A stretch of DNA of 64,000 nucleotides from Alcanivorax jadensis T9 (GTDB lineage Bacteria; Pseudomonadota; Gammaproteobacteria; Pseudomonadales; Alcanivoracaceae): the NCBI RefSeq assembly GCF_000756655.1, contig NZ_ARXU01000003.1:248001-312000 (forward strand), written 5' to 3'. The notes beneath the pieces are model-generated. The model was not told the origin of the DNA, searched no databases, and saw nothing but the letters and a program-made list of their open reading frames with translations. Below are positions 1-6,974 of this stretch, piece after piece. Position 1 is the first letter of the stretch. Every line of letters starts with the position of its first letter. The translations under genes and the position numbers were made by a program.

Positions 1-425
1 GCCAATACCAGGCTGTATACGCCATTCAAAATGGCCAGGTGGGCATCTGCCTGCATCAGACAGAAGGCGATAACGATCATGGCAACAAAATCGATCAGGC
101 CCAACAGAATGAACATGCTGGTCTGCACTTGCATGGCGGCTTTCTCACCGTCGTTGGCTGGGGTGCTGCCTTGCAGGGGGCGCTGGGCAATGGTTGCCGG
201 AGCCATCAGCAGGTTGCGCAGCGGTCTTGCCACCACCAGCATCAGTGCCATGGCCCCCAGCGCGCCCATGCGCAGGGTGTCCTGGGGTACCAGATCCATG
301 GGCGCCTGATACTGGCCGAACCAGATCATCAGGGCGATGGCGATACCGATCATCATGGGGGCGGCGAGGACGGTAAACCAGAGCAGGTTGAGGCGTGGCA
401 CTGCCGGGTGCGAAGAAGCGGACAT
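1..425 (-). CDS. Membrane protein of unknown function, 3' end outside window
   Basis: The frame opens at an ATG at 425 (MSASSHPAVPRLNLLWF) and runs leftwards without a stop past base 1, so only the first 141 residues are seen. Three hydrophobic stretches are visible at about residues 12-36, 51-70 and 100-125, with a fourth beginning at the window edge. The loop between helices two and three is short and polar. This points to a small inner-membrane protein. I recognise no family motif; a cytochrome-oxidase-like or ATP-synthase-like subunit cannot be excluded. Divergence from the next gene and a REP doublet immediately upstream suggest it heads its own transcript. Confidence 0.6.
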   Translation of the reverse strand, partial: MSASSHPAVPRLNLLWFTVLAAPMMIGIAIALMIWFGQYQAPMDLVPQDTLRMGALGAMALMLVVARPLRNLLMAPATIAQRPLQGSTPANDGEKAAMQVQTSMFILLGLIDFVAMIVIAFCLMQADAHLAILNGVYSLVL

Positions 426-483
426 GAAGTCTCCTTGATTATTGTTATTGGTCCTTGAGCCAGCGAGCCCTCCGCCAGCCTCT

Positions 484-549
484 GTAGGAGCTATGCTTGC
501 ATGGCGAACTTTCCCAACACCGAATTCTCCATGCAAGCATAGCTCCTAC
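484..549. repeat. REP doublet (REPIN), ATGC-stem type
   Basis: Two REP units face each other: GTAGGAGC, then a hairpin GCTATG-CTTG-CATGGC, then GCGAA, and the mirror image ending GCTCCTAC at 549. It lies between the membrane protein at the left edge and yajQ. The same unit occurs at 10754 and 29585. No RAYT transposase gene is present in this window. Confidence 0.85.
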
Positions 550-558
550 AATTAGTAC

Positions 559-1044
559 CTAGTCTCTGAAATTATTGAACTGCAGCGGTGTTTCAATGCT
601 TGATTCGCGCAGCAGTGACATCACCGCCTGCAGGTCATCACGCTTCTTGCCATTCACGCGAACCTGGTCGCCTTGAATGGAAGCCTGCACCTTGAGCTTG
701 CTGTCCTTGATCATCTTTACGATCTGCTTGCCGAGGGGTTGCTCAATGCCCTGACGGAAAGTCAGTGTCAGCGAAAAAGTCTTGCCGCTATGTTCAGGCT
801 TTTCCGGACGGTCGGCGCCAGCGACGCTGATGCCCTGCTTGACCGCCGCCTTGGCAAACAGCTCTTCCAGTTGCTGCACCTGAAAATCCGACTGGGTCTT
901 CAGTGTCACATCCAGACCATTCTGCTCAATGCTGGCCTCGACGCCACGAAAGTCGAAACGGTTGGCTAGTTCGCGGTTGGCGTTATCCACCGCGTGGCGC
1001 AGGGCCACTTCATCAATTTCAGAGACGATATCGAAAGAAGGCAT
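559..1044 (-). CDS. yajQ: YajQ family nucleotide-binding protein
   Basis: A 161-residue protein starting MPSFDIVSEID, the usual YajQ N-terminus, and full length for the family. Members are small cytoplasmic proteins with two ferredoxin-like domains that bind nucleotides; in Xanthomonas a member binds cyclic di-GMP and acts with a transcription factor. Conserved family segments visible are NRFDFRG near residue 30 and the C-terminal run with QVRVNGKKRDDLQAVM near residue 130. It stands alone, with a REP doublet downstream and a divergent gene upstream. The family assignment is firm; its role in this organism is not shown by the sequence. Confidence 0.95.
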   Translation of the reverse strand: MPSFDIVSEIDEVALRHAVDNANRELANRFDFRGVEASIEQNGLDVTLKTQSDFQVQQLEELFAKAAVKQGISVAGADRPEKPEHSGKTFSLTLTFRQGIEQPLGKQIVKMIKDSKLKVQASIQGDQVRVNGKKRDDLQAVMSLLRESSIETPLQFNNFRD

Positions 1045-1186
1045 GGTAAGTCCGCAAGCATATTCCGTTGTAAGAAGGTTGCGATTATAGTCTTTTTGGT
1101 CTGCGGGTGCCCGTCAGGGTATCGACAGGCTTCATCGTTCAGGAAGAACGGCAAAAAAAACACCATAAAGATCGCGAGGGAACGTA

Positions 1187-1855
1187 ATGAGTCAAGCTAA
1201 TGCAATCGTCGTACTGTGTCCAAAACGCCCGGATTTAGCCGGCCAGCCTCTGCTGGGGCATGTGGGGTGGGGATTTGAACTGCCGGATGGGCAGTGGATG
1301 GTGGGAGCCGTGGAAGGTGACGGCTGGGCCAACGGAAATGGCATGAACGGCTTCTGGTCACGCAGAGTGTCGGGAGAAAGGCAGGCCACCCAAGTGTTTG
1401 CCAACATGGTGCATCATGGGGCGGAGTATAATTATTTCAAATATCTGACCATGACCAGTCAGGTATGGCCCGATCCTGATGCGGCATTGCGTGTTATGGC
1501 CTGGGTCAGCGCCCAGCCGTACCAGTTGTTCGGTCGCAACTGCATGAATTCCACCTACGATATTCTGCGCGCCTTTTCCCGGGGTGGGCATTTCAACGGC
1601 AAGATCCTGCCCAGCCCGGATTTCAACTGGATTCCCAATGGCTGGTTCAATGCCATTCAGGTGCCACAGAGTGATTATCACCATCTCCCTCCCGCTTCGC
1701 AGCCGGTACAGGCGTTTGCGGCAGCTGAGGCCGATCTGCAGGAAACGGCGGAATGCCCCGACTGGCGCAAGCCGGAGTCAGCAGATTATTTGCCGCTGGG
1801 TGGGGTGCCCGAGGAGCCTGTTAAGCCCGTTGAAGTGGTGCCCCCGGCGAATTAA
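1187..1855 (+). CDS. Unknown protein with possible permuted papain-like (LRAT/NlpC-P60-like) motifs
   Basis: A 222-residue protein with no signal peptide, starting at an ATG preceded by a GAGGGA ribosome site. Two blocks stand out: GHVGWGFEL near residue 24 and GRNCMNSTYDILRAF near residue 107. A His strand followed much later by Asn-Cys at the start of a helix is the order of catalytic residues in circularly permuted papain-like enzymes (LRAT, some NlpC/P60 relatives). This reading is an inference from motif order only. The last 50 residues are rich in Pro and Glu and probably unstructured. Several aromatic residues surround the motifs. No operon partner is evident; the next gene starts about 115 bp downstream. 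Confidence 0.7.
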   Translation: MSQANAIVVLCPKRPDLAGQPLLGHVGWGFELPDGQWMVGAVEGDGWANGNGMNGFWSRRVSGERQATQVFANMVHHGAEYNYFKYLTMTSQVWPDPDAALRVMAWVSAQPYQLFGRNCMNSTYDILRAFSRGGHFNGKILPSPDFNWIPNGWFNAIQVPQSDYHHLPPASQPVQAFAAAEADLQETAECPDWRKPESADYLPLGGVPEEPVKPVEVVPPAN

Positions 1856-1971
1856 CCGGGAGTGAGAGGCGAGCAAATTGGCACGCTCGCTTTATATGCA
1901 ACGAATGCCTCACTGGTTAGAGTGTAAGCGCACACCGGAGTGTGCGGACTCAACTCTGCCAGGAGGCAAAC

Positions 1972-2931
1972 ATGTCACTAAAGGAACGGTTGTCTGCGGA
2001 CAACCTGCTGGATTCTCTCCCGGTTTCCCGGGATCTTCTCACCCGCCTGGGCGTTCTTGGCGCCCAGGTTTCCCGCAAAATCGCCATCGATCAAGTCAGC
2101 GTGCAAGACGGCACGCTCAGTAACCTGCGCGTGGACAAGGTCACTTTGGGCAGTGCCAGCATCGGCAATCTACACGTGGAAAATACCCAGGCCTCGGTGG
2201 ATAGCGCCAAAGCCGTGCTCAACCAGGTGCGAACCATTGTCGAGCTGGGGTTCCGCCTGGACTGGAAAATTGACTTGGGCTGGCTAGGCAGCTGGGATGG
2301 CAACGAGGATATGGGCAGCCTGGATATCCCGGTGGATCTGGGCACCATCACAGTGCCGGACCTGGGTAATATCGACCTGCAGATTCCGGCCATTGATATT
2401 CCCGGTCTGGTGGCGCAGATGAAACCCATCGACCAGCTCAATCTGGGGAACCTGGATCTGTCCGGTATTCGCCTGGATAAACTGGGCCTGCCCAGCGCCG
2501 GGTTGTCCGTGACCGGTATGGGCATCGGCGAGCTGTCGCTCAGTTCCTTGTCGGTGCCAGGAGCGAACGGCGAAACCCTGCGGGTGAATCGGGCGGCTCC
2601 GACCGAACAGCTGGTCCTGCCCGGCGCCAGCCTGGAAAACATCAGCATCCCGTCCGTGACCATGCCGGCGGCCACCAGCCAGGCGTTCAATGTGGATGCC
2701 ACGGCCTCGGATAAATCCCTGGGCGTGGATCTGGGCATCCTCAAGGTGAGCATCGCTGTCACCCCCACGGTGCATTTGAACGTGGGCAGCATGACGCTCA
2801 GTGATGCCAAGCTCGGTGCCACCCTGGGCAAGGTGTCGCTCAACGACATCAGCCTGCCGGTGGCCCTGGAGGGCATCAGCGGCGGCGAGCTGGGGCTGAA
2901 CAGCATCAGCGTTAATAAACTCACATTCTGA
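1972..2931 (+). CDS. Unknown protein with short repetitive beta-strand pattern
   Basis: I place the start at the ATG at 1972 because AGGAGG lies 5 bases upstream; an in-frame ATG 30 bases earlier has no such site. The 319-residue product has no signal peptide. After about residue 35 it is a chain of short hydrophobic/polar alternations ending in Gly, Leu or Ile (for example IGNLHVENTQ, LGNLDLSGIRLDKLGL, IGELSLSSLSV), with almost no Cys or His. The pattern resembles a beta-solenoid or pentapeptide-like coil but without strict period. A predicted helix at residues 73-90 (SAKAVLNQVRTIVELGFRL) interrupts it. It is followed 14 bp later by a small gene, probably in one operon. Function unknown. Confidence 0.75.
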   Translation: MSLKERLSADNLLDSLPVSRDLLTRLGVLGAQVSRKIAIDQVSVQDGTLSNLRVDKVTLGSASIGNLHVENTQASVDSAKAVLNQVRTIVELGFRLDWKIDLGWLGSWDGNEDMGSLDIPVDLGTITVPDLGNIDLQIPAIDIPGLVAQMKPIDQLNLGNLDLSGIRLDKLGLPSAGLSVTGMGIGELSLSSLSVPGANGETLRVNRAAPTEQLVLPGASLENISIPSVTMPAATSQAFNVDATASDKSLGVDLGILKVSIAVTPTVHLNVGSMTLSDAKLGATLGKVSLNDISLPVALEGISGGELGLNSISVNKLTF

Positions 2932-2945
2932 ACAGGGAGGTTGTC

Positions 2946-3212
2946 ATGACATTGAGCCACAAGGAATTCGAAAAACGCTGGGAGCAGGCCCACCGCAAAC
3001 AGCACATCACCCAGAAGAAGTCGTCCATTGCTCCGTTGGTGCACCTGTCGGTACTGACGATTCTGGATAACTACATGCACCAGCTGCACAAGGCGGTGGA
3101 TGGCCATGCGCTCAGCAAGGAAGAGTGCGACGCGGTCTGTGAAAAAATCGCCGAGCTGAAACCGCTGGCCAAAAAAGCGGATGCCAAGGCGGCGAAATAT
3201 CTGAAGGTTTGA
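2946..3212 (+). CDS. Small basic helical protein of unknown function
   Basis: An 88-residue protein starting 14 bp after the preceding repetitive protein, with an AGGGAGG ribosome site just upstream. It is rich in Lys and helical formers throughout (FEKRWEQAHRKQ, LAKKADAKAAKYLKV) and has two Cys-free halves separated by a hydrophobic segment LVHLSVLTILDNYMHQL. It has one Cys pair-like motif (CDAVC, residues 61-65). The close spacing suggests co-expression with the gene at 1972. I recognise no family. Confidence 0.7.
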   Translation: MTLSHKEFEKRWEQAHRKQHITQKKSSIAPLVHLSVLTILDNYMHQLHKAVDGHALSKEECDAVCEKIAELKPLAKKADAKAAKYLKV

Positions 3213-3308
3213 CCCTCCCTCCATGCGCCACTGCCGTCCAGTGGCGCTTGGTTCCCTGCGCCAGGCCCCTTACCATCGCGGTTTGATTCAGGGCGGATAG
3301 AAGGAGCC

Positions 3309-5294
3309 ATGACAGATCACGATTCCCTTCCCATTGATGGACTGAAAACCCAGGTTGACGCGGCGTTGGCCGATGGCTCCATAGTGGTTTCAGCGGCCAC
3401 AGGCTCAGGCAAGTCTACTCGCCTGCCGGTGTGGGCCGGGGCGCTGGGTCCCGTGTTGGTGGTTGAGCCGCGCCGCGTGGCTTGCACTGCACTGGCCACT
3501 TTTCTGGCGTCTTGCCGTCGCGAACACGTGGGCCAGTCTGTGGGCTACGCGATCCGTTTTGACCAGGCATTCAATGAAGACACCCATATCGTTTTCGTAA
3601 CCCCAGGTATTGCTCTGCGCTGGTTGCAGGAAGGTCAGTTGGGGCGTTTTGCCACTATCATGCTGGATGAATTTCACGAGCGCCGCTGGGATACCGACCT
3701 ACTGCTGGCCCTGCTGCGTGAGCACGGGCAATGTCGCTTGATTGTCACCTCGGCGACTCTGGATGGTGACCGCCTGTCGCGCTATCTGGATGCCCCGCAT
3801 CTGATGTCTGAGGGACGTGGTTTTCTGGTGAGAGAAAACTATCAGGCCAGCAACGACCGGCAGATGCCATCGCGCCATGATCTGGCCAACCGTGTGCACA
3901 AAGCGGTTAGCGCAGGGCTGGCAAACACAAACGGTGATGTACTGGTGTTCATGCCCGGTCGCGGTGAAATCCAGCAGGTCGTATCCGTGCTCAAGGGATT
4001 GGAGGCGGATGTCATCCCCTTGCATGCGGGGGTGCCGGCGGCCGGGCAGCAGCGCGCCCTGCAGTCTGGTGCCCGTCGGCGCATCATCGTTGCCACCAAT
4101 GTGGCGGAAACGTCCGTTACCATTCCCGGTGTCACCCTGGTGGTGGATAGCGGTATGGAGCGCCGAACTCATCAGCGTAATGGGCGAACGGTACTTTCCC
4201 TGCAACCCATCTCCCGGGCCAGAGCCGATCAGCGAAAGGGGCGTGCCGGGCGAACCGCGCCGGGAAGTGTCATCCGCTTGTGGGGTCGAAATGCTCCACT
4301 GGAGGAGCGCACTCCACCGGAAATCCAGCGCGAGGAGCTGGTGGATCTGGTGCTGGCATCGGCCTGTGTTGGCACACCGGTGGATACGTTAGTTTTTCCC
4401 GATCCCCTGCCTCCTGCCACACGGCAACGGGCTCTGGATCAGCTCGCTGCCCTGTCCGCCGTGGATGAAAAGGGACTGGCTACGGCACGTGGCCTTGCCC
4501 TGTCGGCCCTGCCGGTGGATACCTTTTTTGCCCACCTGATCATGGCCATGCCCGACGCTGACGCTACAGGCTGCATGGTGGATCTGGCTGCGGCTCTCAG
4601 CGTCTGGCGCCGGCCGGTGACGTTGCCGCGCGGTGAGGAAGGGCGGCAGGTCATGGCAGCCTGGCAGCCACAGCCCTGCGACGCCACGACCCTGATACAG
4701 GCAGTCCGCCAACGACCGCCCCGGGAACTGCAGCCGAACCTGGCAGCAAGGGATGAAGCGCGCAAGCTGGCAACACAGATGCGTCGGACTCTGGGTCTGC
4801 CGGAGATGCCGGATTCGTTGCCGAAGTCTCTGGCTGGCGTCTGGGGGGCGGCCGCCCGTGTGGCGCCGGATGCCGTATTTGTGCGGCGGGAAAAACGCAA
4901 GCGCCGTGAGGCCATGGGCAATGGAGTCAGTGAACTATGGATCGGTGATGACTCCCGTCTTGACGATGATGTGGAAGCAGCTCTTGTGCTGGATAGCCAC
5001 AGCGTCCCCGGTCGCGGCACCCGTGAGACCTTCACTGCCGGCACCTGCCTGGCGCCATTATCGTTGTCGGTATTGGTAGGCCATGAACTGGCCGAACCCC
5101 GGGTCGGTCCGGTTCGGCAGATTAATGGTGAGCCGGTGGCGACACGGGAATGGTGTTATGCCGGCCGGGTGATTCACGCCGAGGTGGCGGAGCCGGAAGG
5201 TGCGGCTGCCTGTCAGGTCCTGGCCCGGCTGATTCTGTCAGAGGAGTTTCTTCATCCTGCCGGTGGGAAGCTGCTGGATGATCTGGAAGCCTGA
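3309..5294 (+). CDS. hrpB: HrpB-like DEAH-box ATP-dependent helicase, interrupted by in-frame TGA
   Basis: A superfamily 2 helicase of the HrpA/HrpB branch. Visible motifs are Walker A ATGSGKST (residues 30-37), DEFH (120-123), SAT (148-150) and QRKGRAGR (308-315). The helicase core covers about residues 10-330 and is followed by the winged-helix/ratchet region of HrpB proteins. The product stops at 661 residues, while HrpB proteins are usually near 800. The stop is a single TGA at 5292-5294; the same frame continues open to 5657, giving 782 codons in total. The usual HrpB C-terminal region is therefore in the downstream fragment. Either the gene is newly truncated or the base is a sequencing error. 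The helicase core itself is intact. Confidence 0.85.
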   Translation: MTDHDSLPIDGLKTQVDAALADGSIVVSAATGSGKSTRLPVWAGALGPVLVVEPRRVACTALATFLASCRREHVGQSVGYAIRFDQAFNEDTHIVFVTPGIALRWLQEGQLGRFATIMLDEFHERRWDTDLLLALLREHGQCRLIVTSATLDGDRLSRYLDAPHLMSEGRGFLVRENYQASNDRQMPSRHDLANRVHKAVSAGLANTNGDVLVFMPGRGEIQQVVSVLKGLEADVIPLHAGVPAAGQQRALQSGARRRIIVATNVAETSVTIPGVTLVVDSGMERRTHQRNGRTVLSLQPISRARADQRKGRAGRTAPGSVIRLWGRNAPLEERTPPEIQREELVDLVLASACVGTPVDTLVFPDPLPPATRQRALDQLAALSAVDEKGLATARGLALSALPVDTFFAHLIMAMPDADATGCMVDLAAALSVWRRPVTLPRGEEGRQVMAAWQPQPCDATTLIQAVRQRPPRELQPNLAARDEARKLATQMRRTLGLPEMPDSLPKSLAGVWGAAARVAPDAVFVRREKRKRREAMGNGVSELWIGDDSRLDDDVEAALVLDSHSVPGRGTRETFTAGTCLAPLSLSVLVGHELAEPRVGPVRQINGEPVATREWCYAGRVIHAEVAEPEGAAACQVLARLILSEEFLHPAGGKLLDDLEA

Positions 5295-5303
5295 CAGTTA
5301 TAT

Positions 5304-5657
5304 GTGGCCCTGGAGGAAGGTAAGGGGGAGGTGCCGGAAGCAGAAGCCTGGCTGCTGAAAAAAATGGCAAGCCTGGGTGTGGAACGGATGGAAGACAGGT
5401 GGCTTCTTGAGGCGGATGACCTGCGTTTTCCAGGGATACCCGACTGGGAACGGGAACGATTCGATGACAAGTATCCACGCCGGGTAAACCTGAGTGATCT
5501 GAAACTTCGCATCCACTACAAGGTGCCGGTGCGCCAGGTTATTGCCGAATATGTCAGTGGTGGCCGAAAGGGTGATCCCAAGCGGTGGGAGCTGCCTGCC
5601 TGGTCGGGATGGAAGGTGAAATATCGCAAGGCCAGCCGGGTGGTGGATGTACGTTAG
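5304..5657 (+). CDS. C-terminal remainder of the HrpB-like helicase
   Basis: This frame is in phase with the helicase upstream and is separated from it by one TGA. A GTG at 5304 could start a 117-residue product, but no Shine-Dalgarno sequence precedes it, so independent translation is doubtful. The residues read as the end of an HrpB-type protein: an acidic helical stretch, then DKYPRRVNLSDLKLRIHY and a basic tail. If the TGA were a sense codon the protein would be 782 residues, normal for the family. I treat it as part of one disrupted gene rather than a separate protein. Confidence 0.55.
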   Translation: MALEEGKGEVPEAEAWLLKKMASLGVERMEDRWLLEADDLRFPGIPDWERERFDDKYPRRVNLSDLKLRIHYKVPVRQVIAEYVSGGRKGDPKRWELPAWSGWKVKYRKASRVVDVR

Positions 5658-5739
5658 ACAGGCGCCGCCAACCCCTCCCCCTCACCACTGCCTGGTGCAT
5701 GGGAGAGTTGTTGAACAGGCGTCCTGATGTTGGGTGGCT

Positions 5740-6918
5740 TCAGTCTGTGGTATCGGGCTCATCAACGTTGGCGACAATTCTCACGCGACGATTGTTTTGA
5801 CGTCCTTCAGGGGTTTCATTGGTGTCGATGGGGATGCTCTCGCCAAAGCCTGCTGTCTCGATGCGATCGGGGTTAATCGCATAGTACTCGACAAGATAGT
5901 TCCGGACGGCCATTGCCCGCTGCTCGGACAGGTCCTGATTTTTGGCTTCCGGACCGAGACAATCACAGTGGCCCTCAATGTACACAGTGGCTTGCGGGTT
6001 CTGTTCAAGAAACAGGGCCAGTTTGCGGAATAGGGGTCGTTGTTCTCTGTCAATATCGTCGCTGCCTTTGGGAAAATGCACGGTTCCTTCAAAGGAGTCC
6101 GGCTTGATAACCGGTGTGCTCACCATCACAGGGACTTCCACGGGAACTTCGACAATTTTTGTGACCGTTTCCGGGCGGGGTTTCTTGAAATGGTAGGTTG
6201 CCGCAATATCAATCCCATGGTCACCGCGGTTCTGATATTCCAGATTGATGTCCCATTTGTCATGGATATGGAAGTTCACACCGAGCATGCCTCCCATGCT
6301 GGATTTAACGTCGATGGTCTCTCTGATGTTTAGCGTGCCAACTGTGCCGGTTATGTCTGCTCTGCTGTCCTGGTAGAAGATGCCACCATAGACATCAAAA
6401 GACTGGTAGTTTTTTTGTAGCATGGTGCCGGCCAGAAAATCCCTGAGGCCGTCAGCTTCAATGGCATAATCTGTTGTCAGAACTCTTCCAACAAAATCGT
6501 AATCGGCATGATTGGTATATTGTAGAAAGGCACCAACATCGAATTGCTCTGACTCATAAAGCCGCCCCTTCAGTTGCATGCCAAAGAAGGTGTCTCTCAA
6601 GTCTGATCCCAGCTCCAGGGAGTCCTGGTCAGGGTCGTTGGAGATATCCTCATAACCATAGATTCCCGAAACCAACCAGCCTGGATGAAACTGATAGTTC
6701 AGGCGTAAATACGGTGCGTCACGGGTGATATCTTCCATGGCGTTGTCGGCCAGAGAGCCATCAATACCTTCGAAGTCACTGCGTTGGTAGTAATAGCCAA
6801 CGTCGACGGAGACTTTGCCATCGTTGTCCCTGATGCTGGGCAACGAGCCAATGCCAGTTGCGTATGCCGGTGAGCTGATGAGAGCCATACAAGGCAACAA
6901 AGCCAGTATTTTCTTCAT
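5740..6918 (-). CDS. OmpA-family outer membrane protein
   Basis: The start is the ATG at 6918, which gives a clean signal peptide (MKKILALLPCMALISSPAYA); an upstream in-frame ATG would put 21 polar residues before it. The 392-residue product has an N-terminal beta-barrel of alternating aromatic strands (about residues 25-255), a Pro/Val linker (VEVPVEVPVMV), and a C-terminal OmpA peptidoglycan-binding domain (about 280-385) with the typical EGHCDCLG and NNRRV segments. The domain contains an unusual Cys pair (HCDC). It lies 56 bp downstream of the GlyGly-CTERM surface protein on the same strand, so the two are probably co-transcribed envelope proteins. Confidence 0.9.
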   Translation of the reverse strand: MKKILALLPCMALISSPAYATGIGSLPSIRDNDGKVSVDVGYYYQRSDFEGIDGSLADNAMEDITRDAPYLRLNYQFHPGWLVSGIYGYEDISNDPDQDSLELGSDLRDTFFGMQLKGRLYESEQFDVGAFLQYTNHADYDFVGRVLTTDYAIEADGLRDFLAGTMLQKNYQSFDVYGGIFYQDSRADITGTVGTLNIRETIDVKSSMGGMLGVNFHIHDKWDINLEYQNRGDHGIDIAATYHFKKPRPETVTKIVEVPVEVPVMVSTPVIKPDSFEGTVHFPKGSDDIDREQRPLFRKLALFLEQNPQATVYIEGHCDCLGPEAKNQDLSEQRAMAVRNYLVEYYAINPDRIETAGFGESIPIDTNETPEGRQNNRRVRIVANVDEPDTTD

Positions 6919-6974
6919 GTTGAATATACCATTTCCTGAATGGGGGGGCGAAGTGAATGGTCGTTGCCTTGATA

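Noticed and set aside
2091-3224. Minus-strand frame (377 residues) opposite the repetitive protein
   Set aside because: The plus-strand gene has an excellent ribosome site and coherent strand pattern; the opposite frame shows Ser/Arg-rich low complexity.
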